Position numbers and translations under genes: made by a program. Positions 38,583-49,600 of a stretch of 64,000 nt of DNA are shown here, in pieces (position 1 is the stretch's first letter; each line of letters starts with the position of its first letter). The stretch is from Flaccisagitta enflata. Lineage: Eukaryota; Chaetognatha; Sagittoidea; Aphragmophora. The stretch spans positions 25,110,001-25,174,000 of the forward strand of contig OZ231127.1 of assembly GCA_965153355.1 (NCBI GenBank). Reading direction: 5' to 3'. The notes beneath the pieces were generated by a model. That model did not search any database. It was given only the letters and a program-made list of their open reading frames with translations, and was not told where the DNA came from.

Positions 38583-39962
38583 ATGTTGTTCAATGGAATC
38601 CTTGAAACTCACTGTTGGTCGTTTTAAAAGTCAGTTGACAAGTTGATTCGGATTACCCATTTGTTCAGTTTTAGTTCTGTTCTCGTCAGTTTCTCTACCA
38701 TTGAAATCTGTAATGATCCTAAGATTAGGCGACTGACACTTTGGTACGGGCAGTGATGCAAATCTTGAAGAGTCGCGAGCTTTAAAAAAATTTTCATCAA
38801 TAAATGAGCAAAAGTTAGTCTGACCATATGAATTTCTTGACCAAGTTTTCAAATCTTTTTAACTATGGTCTAAGAACTACTGGATGTTCACATTCGGTGT
38901 CATTCAGTGACCACCATGCTATTCTCATTATTTCGTTTGTTGTGCATTTCCCTGGTATAGAACGTCATTGCTTTCTTTGGCTTGATAAATTTCCTGTCGC
39001 TTTCATTTTTGACTGATGATTAAAGTCATGCGGTTTGCAACTTTTCTTTGTGCATGTGGTAAAAAAACTCTAATTGCTATGTTTAATTTGATTCACCTAG
39101 CTTTATTTTCAGCCGAGCAATCATGCGAATTAGTTCTTTATCTTCAGGCGGCTAATTCTGTGTGAAGTAAGAGGTATTTAGTTTTTAGTTTTTAGTTTTT
39201 AGTTTTTAGTTTTTAGTTTTTAGTTTTTAGTTTTTAGTTTTTAGTTTTTAGTTTTTAGTTTTTAGTTTTTAGTTTTTAGTTTTTATTTTCATTGCCTGTA
39301 CATAATGTTGATGAGTGTGGCGATCCTATCAGATTACCGCGTGCTTAAAGCCAGCAATTACAAGTTAAGGTACAACCAAGCGTCCATGTCTTGCCAAGCT
39401 ACTTTAATTTCAGTCAAACGCAATCCTGCATTATCTAATTCTGCTTGAGCAAACAGATAAACGCATGAGCGCAAAAATGGATAGACAGATGGACGGGAAG
39501 ATGGATGAATGGATGGATGGACAATCGGATTGACCAATGGATGAAAGGATGAATGTATAGATGGATTGATGGATTGATGGACGATGAATGGACCAGCGAA
39601 TGGACCAATGGACAGACCAATGAACAGACAGACGAAGCCTTTTATAGAGATGTGTAGACGTCTCTTCAATGTTTTTATCTCATGCTTTCTCAAAGAATAA
39701 CTTAAAATGATTTAAAATGACCTCAAATGACTTAAAATGACTTAGAATGACTTTAAATGACTTTACATGGGTTAAAATGACTTAAAGTAAAACGATGAAA
39801 AAAAGCTAAGCGTTATGGACGGACCAACGGACAGAGTGGGTCATAGAGTTGCGTGCACGCGACTAAAAATGTGGTTTTGAATTTGTTTCACATGATTGCG
39901 TCTTTTCTCTCATTTGAAGAATTCATGATTTGGTTTTTCTTTGATGGCATTCCATTAGGATA
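38583..39962. other. 3' flank of the kelch exon
   Basis: No gene is seen. This flank is the parent or sister of the duplicated segment at 44977-51360. It carries a (TTTTTAG)n tract and CAAGG-like tetranucleotide sequence (39430-39863, ending GTTGCGTGCACGCGAC then TAAAAA). The AACT at 38861-38864 is the empty site of the element at 45352-50005. Confidence 0.6.
39178..39284. repeat. (TTTTTAG)n heptamer repeat
   Basis: About 15 perfect units of a 7-bp repeat. The duplicated flank at about 50310 has only a T-run and no heptamers at this point. Confidence 0.93.
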
Positions 39963-40566
39963 TAACCATGCCCAAAATAAAAATGGCACATCTCTCTGAC
40001 TTGCTTTGGCTCACTGGTAAGAGGCAAAACTATAAAAAATCCATGAGTATTTTAAAGAGCATCAAAAAATCTACCATTTGAGTGGTGTCAGAATGTTTTA
40101 GCTCAAAAGCAAAAAAAAGTTACAACAATTTTGAGCTGAAATGTCAATATCTCAAATTGCCAGGGAAATGATTGTCAAATTCTTTTATTGTTTTCTTTGT
40201 ATCTCTGTGAATATTTACTTAACCAATAAAAAATTTATGACAAAAAAAAATTTTGAAAATTTTCTTAAAAATGCCGCCAAGCAGAAATTTGTAGCTTGAT
40301 CCGTTTAGAAATTATGATCAAATGAAAGTGAGAGGTTTGATGAAGAGAGTCAAATTAATATGCTCTTTCCAGCAACTGCGATATTAACATTTTGAGTTAG
40401 AATTGTTGTAACTTTTAAAGTTTTTGAGCCAGAATTTTCTGACACCACTCAAATGATAGATTTTTTGAAGCTCTTTAAAATGCTCATAGATTTTTTTAGG
40501 TTTTGCCTCTTACTAATGGGTCAAGCAAGTCAAAGCGATGTGCCAATTTTTTTTTGGGCATGGTTA
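39963..40566. mobile_element. TA-flanked MITE (family 'CCATGCC')
   Basis: Ends TAACCATGCCCAAAAT and TTTTTTGGGCATGGTTA, with arms similar for over 100 bp (GAGTGGTGTCAGA and its complement). It is the second copy of the family of 23788-24395. It lies between the kelch gene and EXD2. Confidence 0.85.
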
Positions 40567-40783
40567 ATAGTGCTACATGCGATAGCGTGCCATCATCCAC
40601 CTATTTCTTTCCCCCTCCTACCATTTTCGTTTTACTTTGTGATGCCATAATTGATGCTATTTCTGCATATATGTTTTAATTCTTACTCTTTTGTTTCCTA
40701 TTTTATCTTTTAAAATCACAGTATGTCTGTATTTGCATTAAGTTGGTTAATGAGCTGAGTCGCGCGACGTGGGTTAAAGAAAC

Positions 40784-41280
40784 ATGTCCGGGATTTCGAG
40801 CGATCTCTGGCCCGCCCTTTTTGTGGTCAATATTCCCGCCTTTGTTGCCGCGCTGACTTACTTTCTTCGCTCCGATGATGAAACCGATGAAAACAATTCC
40901 CACGCCGTCTATGATAGAAAAGACAAAACAATTCGGGTGCTTGAAACAGTCGCCGATTGGGAATCATTTTGGAAAGAGGCCGAGATTGAAGTGAATCAAA
41001 CAAAGGTGATCGGTTTTGATTGCGAGTGGGTATCGGAATCTTTAATGAGGAGAGAGGGAGGAGAGGAAGGTGGAGAGGATGATAATAGCGCCGAGAGAAA
41101 GATTGACGGCAGAGTTTCTCTTATACAAATCGCTACCGTCGGTGGACTTTGTGGACTCCTCAGGATTCTCAAACTAGATTTTGTGCCTGAAACATTAAAG
41201 GAAGTGTTGAGCGATAGAAACATTTTGAAGTTGGGAGTTTCGCCCAAGGATGACGGAAACCGACTGGGCAAAGATCATGG
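40784..41280 (+). CDS. EXD2, exon 1
   Basis: EXD2 is a 3'-5' exonuclease of the DEDD (RNase D-like) class, reported at mitochondria and in DNA end resection. ATG 40784 follows AAGAAAC, a fair initiation context. Residues about 8-28 form a hydrophobic membrane anchor. Residues Asp79-Cys-Glu81 (in Gly-Phe-Asp-Cys-Glu-Trp) are Exo I. The segment Gly-Val-Ser-Pro-Lys-Asp156-Asp157 belongs to Exo II. An acidic, Gly/Glu-rich insert (about 88-105) lies between them. The exon ends in phase 2 at GTAAGC. Six exons give about 606 aa, close to the vertebrate length. Confidence 0.94.
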
Positions 41281-41386
41281 GTAAGCGTAGTATGACTGAG
41301 GAATCTTATCTTTAAGACCACTACCATCGACACAACTCAAATCCTATTGTGACTTTCATTAATCAATTTGACTGCTCCCCTCAAAG

Positions 41387-41611
41387 GATAGACGTCAAGG
41401 GTTGCACCGATCTGCGCGCTTTCGCGTTACGTTGCCGCGACTTCGAGCACTTGGAGAAGCTTGGTTTAAAACATCTCACGGAGTCCATCTTAGGCAAGAC
41501 TTTGGATAAAAGCTCTCACATGCGCCTCAGTGATTGGGAAGCGGAGGAACTCACTGAGCAGCAAAAGAAATATGCCGCCAATGATGCTCTTGTCGCCACT
41601 GATATTTTCAG
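41387..41611 (+). CDS. EXD2, exon 2
   Basis: Acceptor CTCAAAG, donor GTAGTC, phase 2 on both sides. It opens with Gly-Cys-Thr-Asp-Leu-Arg (end of Exo II) and contains Exo III, Tyr228-Ala-Ala-Asn-Asp232, near its end. With exon 1 this supplies all DEDDy catalytic positions, so the exonuclease core looks intact. Confidence 0.95.
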
Positions 41612-41713
41612 GTAGTCTGCCTTTCTTTGTATCATTGTATGATGTATGATGTATTGCGGTGTAAATTTGGCAACACGCAATGCCACGACTCGCCCATATA
41701 TTATCTCGTTCAG

Positions 41714-42095
41714 GGAGATAGTCATTCGCAAGTCTCGCAAGCGAGGACACGCTGGCTCGGTCGCGCATGATACCCCTTCCGAGGATGCCGACTTTTGGAT
41801 CCGCGCCTTCTCCATGTGCCAGGGGCTAGTCGACGCCACTTTCAAAGCACCACAACCTAAGCACTCTGTTAGTAACCCCATTGTCTCCACTAACAATTAC
41901 AACGCAAAGGTAACGGCCGAGTTCAATCCGAGGAAAACAAAAGCCTACGTGCAAAGGTCCAAACCACTCTACGAAAACTGCCATCTCATGGCGCCCAATG
42001 GCGAACTCTTATCCACATGCAACTCTAACAAAGCCATGTGGTACGTGGAGAAGCAACTGGGCGACATTGTCTCCGGAGAAGGTGAACAATTGAAG
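41714..42095 (+). CDS. EXD2, exon 3
   Basis: Acceptor CGTTCAG, donor AAG/GTGAGG, phase 0 out. It encodes the region after the exonuclease fold: a basic linker, then Lys-Pro-Leu-Tyr-Glu-Asn-Cys and Gly-Glu-Leu-Leu-Ser-Thr-Cys, a stretch conserved in EXD2 orthologues. The intron before it is 102 bp. Confidence 0.93.
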
Positions 42096-42305
42096 GTGAG
42101 GTTGAAGGGTCCTTAATCATGCTTACTGGGAACTCGCTACAAGCAAAGCTAAGGCCAATAGATCCGCTCAATGCTGAAATACACGAGTTCCATGTTCTGT
42201 TGTTTGTAGCGTGTGATAGTTCTGGGATCTAGTGCTGGTGTTGAAGTTCAAAATTTGGTTGTTTGATTGACAAATACGGAGGGAAACTCGCTGAAGACAA
42301 CATTT

Positions 42306-42842
42306 TTGGGCAGCGGCCCTGAAGGGGACGAAGTCCTGTAGAACATAGGGGAACTTTTGTTCATCCGTTTGTTTGTTTGTTTGTCTGTCCCCCCTCCAGG
42401 CCCTTTCAGGCCTGAAATCTGCCCTCTCAGGCCTGAAATCTTTCCTCTTAGACCTGAAATCTGCCCTCTCAGGCCTTGAATCTGCTCTCTCAGGTTTGAA
42501 ATCTGCCTTCTCAGGTCTGAAATCTGCCCTCTCAAGCCTGAAATCTGCCCTCTCAGGCCTGAAATCTGTCTTCTCAGGCCGAGAGGGCATATTTCAGGCC
42601 TGAGAGGGCATATTTAAGGCCTGAGAGTGTAATTTTCAGGCCTGGGAGGGCAGATTTCAGGCTTGAGGGCATGGGGGGATGGATGGACAGACGGATGGAC
42701 GGACAAACAAAAGTTTTCCTGTGTTCTACAGGACTTTGTCCCCTTGGGGGCCGCTGCCCTGCTTCCTCTCACTTCAACTCACAATCACGCATAGCAGGGC
42801 AACGGATATCGCTGACCACATACTGCCCTTGGGCCACCTGTT
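42306..42842 (+). mobile_element. GCGGCC foldback element, type II, in EXD2 intron 3
   Basis: GGGCAGCGGCCCTGAAGGGG start. The minisatellite CTCTCAGGCCTGAAATCTGC runs about 10 units and flips to its complement at about 42579. The right arm reads GGACTTTGTCCCCTTGGGG and the tail CGCTGACCACATACTGCCC. Confidence 0.85.
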
Positions 42843-42894
42843 AGCTAAATGTTATGAGATTAGATGCTGGATTTTCGATCCGTATCTTATCTAG

Positions 42895-43027
42895 GTCCGC
42901 CTGCGGTTTGAGCCTGCTGGCCGTCCCATTGAAGATGGAATTTACCACATCCAAGAGAAAAAAAAATAAATGTGTCGCTTGCGGCTCTGAAGCAGAGAAT
43001 AATCTAAGGAAGAACATCATTCCACAG
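42895..43027 (+). CDS. EXD2, exon 4, with a 1-bp frameshift
   Basis: Acceptor TTATCTAG, donor CAG/GTTTGT. The first part (Val-Arg-Leu-Arg-Phe-Glu-Pro-Ala-Gly-Arg-Pro) and the second (Cys-Val-Ala-Cys-Gly ... Leu-Arg-Lys-Asn-Ile) both match the EXD2 family but lie in frames one base apart. The shift falls in an A9 run at 42958-42966; as written, the first frame reaches a stop there. Eight A would restore the 44-codon exon. Cys394 and Cys397 start a C4 zinc site completed in exon 5. The extra base is either an assembly error or a recent inactivating change. Confidence 0.9.
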
Positions 43028-43099
43028 GTTTGTTGTTTTGAAGGTTGAGCCGACTGTATTGGTTGACGGCATCAAGGCGCGTTACAACTGCTATGAAAA

Positions 43100-43303
43100 C
43101 AAGGTTGGATACACGGCTACCCCAGTCATGTGCGGGTGGGCAGGGGCGGTATTTGAGGTCACATGATCATTTGGGCAGGAGCAGTGAGGCCAAAGACCGC
43201 AAAAACCCAAAGAAAGTAAAGTGTGACGGACCGACAGACTGACGGACCGACGGACGGACCGACGGACTGACAAAGCGGGGTGTAGAGTTGCGGAGCACGC
43301 AAC
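43100..43303 (+). mobile_element. CAAGG-family element, full-length reference copy
   Basis: The best-preserved long form: CAAGGTTGGATACACGGCTA, GTGCGGGTGGGCAGGGGCGG, TATTTGAGGTCACATGATCA, GCAGGAGCAGTGAGGCC, a core of GACGGACC units, then GGGGTGTAGAGTTGCGGAGC. In EXD2 intron 4. Confidence 0.8.
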
Positions 43304-43435
43304 CCTCTTTTGCTTTAATCAAGTCCCTCACTCTTTTCCCTCCCTCCTTTGATCGTCATACTGTCAATATTCTTGTTTCCTCCTCTGAACCTCTGTCGTC
43401 CTCATCTCCTCCGTCATCCTCCTCCCTATCATACT

Positions 43436-43992
43436 ACAGGGTGTTTCACATCAAATGATATGAAAGAAAACGATGTTGTTCTGCTTCTAAAAATAAGACA
43501 ACAATTCTGAAAATAGATTCATTTAGCTCTTAAGCTCTAATTTTTTATGTAAACATTTTATTGGTTTAAGTTGAGTAGTTTGGCCACAATATAGATTTGA
43601 AGTAAAATGAATATTTACAGTCAATGTGTTATTCATCCTGGAAGTTTTTCTTTAAATCATTCTCACGTCTAAACGGTTTGACAGATTGGACTCCAATGAA
43701 AGAAAATTAGAATATCTTTAATTTGAGACCAATTTGGCATCTGTAGCTCAAACCGTTTGGACAGGAGAATGATTTGAAGAAAAACTTACAGGATGAAAAA
43801 AACATTGACTGTAAATATTCATATTACTTCAAATCTATATTGTGGTTAAACTACTCAACTTAGACCAATAAAATTTTTATATGAAAAATCGGAGTTTAAA
43901 ACTTTGTGAATCTTTTTACATAATTGTTTCCTCATTTTTAGAAGCAGAATAACATCGTTTTCTTATATATCATTTGATGTGAAACACCCTGT
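43436..43992. mobile_element. Inverted-repeat MITE, 557 bp, in EXD2 intron 4
   Basis: Ends ACAGGGTGTTTCACATCAAA and the complement TTTGATGTGAAACACCCTGT, with arms matching over more than 200 bp around a short centre near 43690. Half-copy at 32640-32918. Confidence 0.88.
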
Positions 43993-44057
43993 TCATCCTC
44001 TCTCCTCATTCTGTCTATCTTTCCTTCCTCACCCTCCTTAACCCCCTAAATTCTTAG

Positions 44058-44441
44058 GAATATCGCAAGCATTTCCCATCCTACATGAAAGATCACAGTT
44101 CCCACGACGTGCTGTTGATGTGCATTCCTTGCCATCAGTTGGCCAATCTCAAGGATCACGTGATGCGGCTGAAATTGGCCGCGATGTGCGATGCGCCGAT
44201 GGGAACCATGGACAACATCCGATCGTTTGGAGATGCAGATTTGAAGAAAGTCAGGTCATACGGCAAAGCCCTGCTGCAAAGCAAAAACCGCATCCCCGAG
44301 GAACGCCAGCGGGAAATGCGCGCGTATTTGGCCGAATATTACAAAGTGGCGCTCGATGGTGTCGACGAGGAGCTGCTTACGCGCGCCGCGAAGATGGATA
44401 CAAACAGCTCTAATGAAAACTTCAAACCTCATGGATTGAAA
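44058..44441 (+). CDS. EXD2, exon 5
   Basis: Acceptor ATTCTTAG, donor AAA/GTATGC, phase 0 on both sides. It opens with Glu-Tyr-Arg-Lys-His-Phe-Pro and Asp-His-Ser-Ser-His-Asp-Val-Leu-Leu, then Cys434-Ile-Pro-Cys437-His, the second half of the zinc-binding HNH-like module typical of EXD2. A helical, charged region follows. GC content is well above the surrounding introns. Confidence 0.94.
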
Positions 44442-44532
44442 GTATGCGTGTGCGATAAGAGGGATGCTAATTGCTAAGTTCATAATAGGAACTCATTACT
44501 GTTGCTTGACTTTCTATCTCAATTTTCAACAG

Positions 44533-44733
44533 GTCATTGAATGGATGAACGCTAATAATGATGACGACTTGGCAATGTTTGAGAAGATGTGGCGCCAACA
44601 TTTCGTCGACACGATGAAGCCGCGGTTCTTGCCCTACATGTGGTCCGTCGATCACAACCATTGTATGAATTGTCGGTTTCGTGAGCGCCGCTTCTACCGC
44701 CTACAAGCCTCGCAGACCACGAAACAAGACTGA
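44533..44733 (+). CDS. EXD2, exon 6 (C terminus)
   Basis: Acceptor TTCAACAG, stop TGA at 44731-44733. It contains Trp-Arg-Gln-His-Phe ... Met-Lys-Pro-Arg-Phe-Leu-Pro and Trp-Ser-Val-Asp-His-Asn-His, a conserved EXD2 C-terminal block, then a basic tail. AATAAA at about 44888 is a possible polyadenylation signal. Confidence 0.94.
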   Translation, partial: VIEWMNANNDDDLAMFEKMWRQHFVDTMKPRFLPYMWSVDHNHCMNCRFRERRFYRLQASQTTKQD

Positions 44734-44976
44734 TGTCTGTATTTTGAGAGAAAAGCTGTATCAGAAAGACGTTGATAACTTGATATATTGGCATCATTGT
44801 ACACATTCTGTTTACTATCTTTACCGATTAAGCTTTTGGCGGTTGAAGACTGCACAGTTATAAAGAGAAAGAAATGATAAAAAAGTAATAAATTCTCTGC
44901 AATGACCGTCTGCTGTATCCGCTTAGTCTATCTGCCTCGAGTAAGCGTTTGTTTATGATAAGCATATCTACACATT

Positions 44977-45347
44977 GGGCTGTGGAGATCCCCACGCCAA
45001 ATGGCGTCTATGTGATCTGCGTTGGCGGAGAATTCAAGTTTGGCTCTCTTGCGGATCACATGTTGGTGTTTGATGTCACCCACTGAATGTTGTTCAATGA
45101 AATCCTTGAAACTCGCTGTTGGTCATTTTAGAAGTCAGTTGACAAGTTGATCCGAATTACTCATTTGTTCAGTTCTAACTCTGTGCTTGTCAGTCTCTCT
45201 TCCATTGATATCTGTAATGATCATAAGATTAGGCGACTCACTCTTTGGTATGGGCAGTGATGCAAATCTTGAAGAGTCAGCAGTAAATGAGCAAAATTTA
45301 CTCAGTCTGACCATAAAAACTTCATGACCAAGTTTCCAAATCTTTTT
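44977..45347 (+). pseudogene. Duplicate of the kelch exon 3' end
   Basis: Homologous to 38473-38860: the last ~36 codons of the kelch domain, the same TGA, and the downstream flank, with scattered changes and a short deletion. There is no upstream exon copy, so it is a dead fragment. The duplication continues after the insertion, at 50006. Confidence 0.9.
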
Positions 45348-46305
45348 AACTCACACTGTTCCCATACAGCGACTTAATCAGACTTGAGTGTCTGGGTTGA
45401 TGATTGATGGGGAAGTGTTCTCCAATATTATGGGAACATCAGCCACTATCTGGTAAGTTTTTTGGAAAGCAAAATTTTTGTAAAACACCCCTTGCTGTCT
45501 GGAAGGAAAACCGGTCAGGTGGTGGCTTTTTTATTTTCACAGTTTACCTTGTTTCATTCATAACTTTAGAACGGATTGATCAAAATACCTGGGATTAGAC
45601 TCGTTTGCAAGATATTTTGAAGCAAATTACGAAATATATATCAAAAATGGGTTGTCACCTTGCAAAAGCTCTCTTGAAGCTGTCAAAAGAGGCCTAAATG
45701 GTAAGAATTGTCAAAAATGACAACCCATGATTTTTTTTTTGTCAAACGCTCAAGTCGTACCTCGCTGATCCGGGATGACTTATCATTAACTAAGTTGATG
45801 ATTTGGTTCCCAAAGGGCCCACCAACAGAGCTCTGGGCCCAAAATTAAAACAAAAATGCTGAAATCAATCTAAAGATTAACATTTGTGTTTATTCCTTAA
45901 GTGCGCCAATGCACCTCTATCTGAAGCTTTGTCTCTTGGTTGGTTAATTGATTGGCTGGTTGATTGGTCAGTTGGTTAGTTGGTTGGTTGGTTGGTCAGT
46001 TGGTTGTCAATGGCTGGTGAACTGGAACCTGGGAGGCATTATTCCCATGAATGATTCAAACCCATCCCGGCAACTCGATGCGTCATCTACGTGATTTTTG
46101 AAAAAGGCGTGACAAATATACGGGCTGATGAACCAACTGACAGATGGACAAACCCTCCTATAGGGATACAATGATGCATCTAAAAACCAATGGTGTCTTA
46201 AGAATCATGTTGCTTATTTTTTAGGTGGTGATTCAATCCTGGGGAGAAAGGTTATCAAATGAGACACGATAAAGCATTTGCTATCACTTTTAGCTATCTC
46301 TTTTT

Positions 46306-47257
46306 AGTCGCGTGCTACGCGACCCTACACCCCGCTATGTCAGTCTTTCGGTTGGTTGGTTGGTCGGTCCCCTCTTGGGCAGCAGCCCCAAAGGGGCCGA
46401 TGACCTATGCTTTCACACAGGAGAAATTTCTCCTTTTCCTTCTTCTTCTTCTTCTCCTCCTTCCACGCCCTTCAAAGTTCATATTGTTGCGTTGAGGCTC
46501 AAATCCAAACCTTGAGGCCCAAATCCTAGTCTCGAGGCCCAAATTCTAGCCTCAAGGCCCAAACTCAAGCCTTGAAGCTCCAATCCCCATCTCAAGGTTC
46601 AAATCCAAGCTTAGAGGCTCAAATCATAGCCTTGAGGCTCAATTCCCAACATCGAGGCTCAAATCCCAGCCTCAAGGCTCAAATCCCAGCCTTGAGGCTC
46701 AAATCTTGGCCGCAAGACTCAAATTCCAGCCTAAACGCTCATATTCCATCCTCGAGGCTCACATTCCAACCTCAAGGCTCAAATCCCAACCTCAAGCCTC
46801 AATCCAAACCTCAAGCCAATTTCCAGCCACTAGACTCAAATCACAGCCTCGAGGCTAAAATTACAGCCTCAAAGCTCAAATCACAGCCTCCAGGCTCAAA
46901 TTACAGCCTTACAGCTCAATTCACTGCCTTGAGGCTCAAATCACAGCCTTGAGACTCAATTTCCAGCCTTAAGACTCAAATCCCATTATTGATGCTCACT
47001 TTCAAGCCTAGATCCTCAAAACTTACTAAGCATAGGTCATCGGCCCCTTCAGAGCCGCTGCCCCACTCAGCATCAAACAACATATACTCACATAGGGGCA
47101 ACGTGTACCACTGACCATCTAAGGCTTTTTTGACTATTTACTTTTCTGGCGTTTTTGAGCTTTTTGAGCATACGGCTCCTGCCCAGATGCTCTAGTGACC
47201 TTCTCCAGCACTGCTCCTGCCCACCCGCACGCGACTAGGGCAGCCATGTATCCCGCC
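46306..47257 (-). mobile_element. CAAGG-family element split by a GCGGCC element
   Basis: The hairpin end (TTTTTAGTCGCGTGCTACGC then GACC-type units, 46303-46370) and the other end (GGCTCCTGCCCAGATGCTCT ... CCACCCGCACGCGACTAGGG ... CGCCTTAT, 47180-47257) flank the GCGGCC element at 46373-47140. Together they make one long-form copy. Confidence 0.75.
46373..47140 (+). mobile_element. GCGGCC foldback element, type I, nested in CAAGG element
   Basis: GGGCAGCAGCCCCAAAGGGG start; about 26 copies of a 20-bp unit (GCTCAAATCCCAGCCTTGAG type) at 46490-47010; right arm AGGTCATCGGCCCC and AGAGCCGCTGCCCC; tail CACTGACCATCTAAGGC. Confidence 0.85.
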
Positions 47258-47661
47258 TTATTTCAACTTGAATATGACAAACATTTAAACATTTGAATAC
47301 GCTATTTAGCAGAAAAAATTCACATTAGAATACGTAAGATTGCAGAAAAATTTAAATTTGAATACATAAGATCGCAGAAAAAAATAAGAATTTAATATTA
47401 CAAAATACAAATTCAATACTCAATCTAAACATGCGAAACATTGTACAACTTCACGGCCTTCAAAAGCTTCTCGTTGTAGGTAGGGGTATTTTTATCTTTC
47501 CTTGTACAATTGATGAAGATTGGCGTGTATCGCCTCTCCCGCGCTTTCGTGCCAGTGTGCCTGAGGTTTTATATTGATACATATGACTGATCTACCAAAG
47601 GACTCTTTTGGATGTGATCTGATTTAGCGATTTTACTCGTCCATCCTTCTTTTCTTGCTCT
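47258..47661. other. Interior of the 4.65-kb element, no gene seen
   Basis: AT-rich DNA with loosely repeated 'aaatttgaatac' motifs at 47280-47420. Confidence 0.4.
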
Positions 47662-48745
47662 TTTTGGGTAGTGGTCCCAAAGGGGTCGATGACCTATGCT
47701 TTCACAGATATGGGGAATTTTCTCCGCCTTTTGAGCAGCTGCCCCAAAGGGGACAAAGTCCTGTAGAACACAGGGGACTTTCCCTCGTTCGTTTGTTTGT
47801 TTGTCTGTTCGTCCCCCCCAGGCCCTCTCAGGCCTGAAATCTGCCCTCTTAGGCTTAAAATCTGCCTTCTCAGGCCTGAAATCTGCCCTCTCAGGCCTTG
47901 AATCTGCCCTCTCAGGCCTGAAATTTACCCTTTCAGGCCTGAAACCTGTCCTCTCAGGCCTTGAATCTGCCTTCTCAGCCCTGAAATCTGCCCTTTCAGA
48001 TTCAAGGACTGAGAGGGCAGATTTCAGGCCTGAGAAGACAGATTTTAGGCCTAAGAGGGCAGATTTCAGGCCTGAGAGGGCCTGGGGGGGCGGACGGACA
48101 GATGGATGGACGAACAAGTGAACGAACATCCCCTGTGTTCTACAGGACTTCGTCCCCTTTGCATGGGGCCGCTGCCCTGCCTCTCATTCCAATTTACAAT
48201 CATGCAAAGCAGGGCAACGGGTATCGCTGACCACATATTGCCCTTGGGCGACCTGTTTCTCCTTCTCCTTCTCCTCCCTCGTACCCCCCCTCAAAGCCCA
48301 GCCTCGAGGCCTAAATTCCAGTCTCGAGGACCAAATTACAGTCTTGAGGCCAAAATCTCAGTCTTGGGGCCCAAATCCCAGCCTCAAGGCCTAAATTCAA
48401 GCCTCGAGGCCCAAATCCTAGCCTGGAGGCCCAGATTCCAGCCTTGAGGCTAAATCTCAACCTTGAGGTCCAAATCCCAGCTTAGAGGGCAAGGTCCAAG
48501 CCTCCACGCTAGGATTTGGGCCTAGAGGCTGGGACGAACGTCTCAAAATTCCCCCTATGTCCTACAGGACATCGGCCCTTTGCTTTGGGGTCGCTGCCCA
48601 AAAAGGAGGAGAAAATTCCCCATATGTGTAAAAGCATAGGTCATCGACCCCTTTGGGCTGCGGCCCTGCTTCCCCTTTACCTTCAAGCCCAAACTTAGGC
48701 AAGGCATGGATACCGCTGACCATCTAACACTTTTGCGACTATTAC
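47662..48745 (+). mobile_element. Type I GCGGCC element with a type II element nested inside
   Basis: Outer start GGGTAGTGGTCCCAAAGGGG and outer right arm AGGTCATCGACCCCTTTGGG (48635), with tail CGCTGACCATCTAACAC. A type II copy sits within the outer pyrimidine tract, from about 47735 (GAGCAGCTGCCCCAAAGGGG) to its tail at about 48260. A further type II right arm (CCTACAGGACATCGGCCC) is at about 48565. Confidence 0.8.
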
Positions 48746-49126
48746 TTTATGATCTCATCACTGCATCTGCCTGAATTTCCTTTCCCTACCAGCTCCCGCG
48801 CACCTTACTCATTTTAATGTTTTTGAATTTTTACCTGTCTGCTCAATTTCTTCATGCAAATGCTCAAACAAAAGGTGAGCCTTGGGAATGGTTGGTAACT
48901 TTAAATCTAACCAAGCACTTTTAAAATCAGCAATGTATCTTCTTTAATGCGGGTCGACGTTGTAACTGAAGCAACTTGAAACAAGAACGCTCGATTGATT
49001 GAAATGAACGCCCCGCGGAATGAGTGAATGAATGAATGAATAAATGAATGAAAGAATGAATGAAAGAATGAATGCATGAGTGAATGGATAGATGATTTGA
49101 ATGAATAAATGTATGAATCAATAATT

Positions 49127-49226
49127 GAACGAACGAACGAACGAACGAACGAACGAACGAACGAACGAACGAACGAACGAACGAACGAACGAACGAACGA
49201 ACGAACGAACGAACGAACGAACGAAC
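49127..49226. repeat. (ACGA)n microsatellite
   Basis: About 25 perfect ACGA units, framed by AATG-type tetranucleotides at 49020-49120 and 49360-49420. Confidence 0.95.
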
Positions 49227-49600
49227 GTATAAAACATGATTACAAAGGAGAAAGGAATATTGATTAAGAGTGTTTTCTGAGATCTTATGAAAACATGACT
49301 GACAGATCGAAATGTAAACTGACCAACAAATGGACAGACAAACTGACAGCCTAACCATGAATGAATGAATAAATGAATGACTGAATGAATGAATGAATAA
49401 ATGAATGAATGAATGAATGTATAAAACATGATTACAAGGGAGAGAGGAATATTTATTGAGAGTGTTTTCAGAGATCTTTTGAAAACATGACTGACAGATC
49501 GAAATGCAAACTGACCAACGGATGGACAGACAGACAGACAAACTGACATGCTGACCAAAGGACAGGCCAATGGACTGGATTCCATTTAGATACGCAAGGA
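49226..49600. repeat. ~200-bp direct repeat pair
   Basis: TATAAAACATGATTACAA then GAGAGTGTTTTC-type sequence and AACATGACTGACAGATCGAA occur at 49227-49350 and again at 49420-49540. Each is followed by GACAGACA-type tetranucleotides. Confidence 0.75.

Noticed and set aside
44120-44413. Alternative frames over EXD2 exon 5
   Set aside because: Shadow frames of the real exon, whose own frame matches the family and its neighbours.
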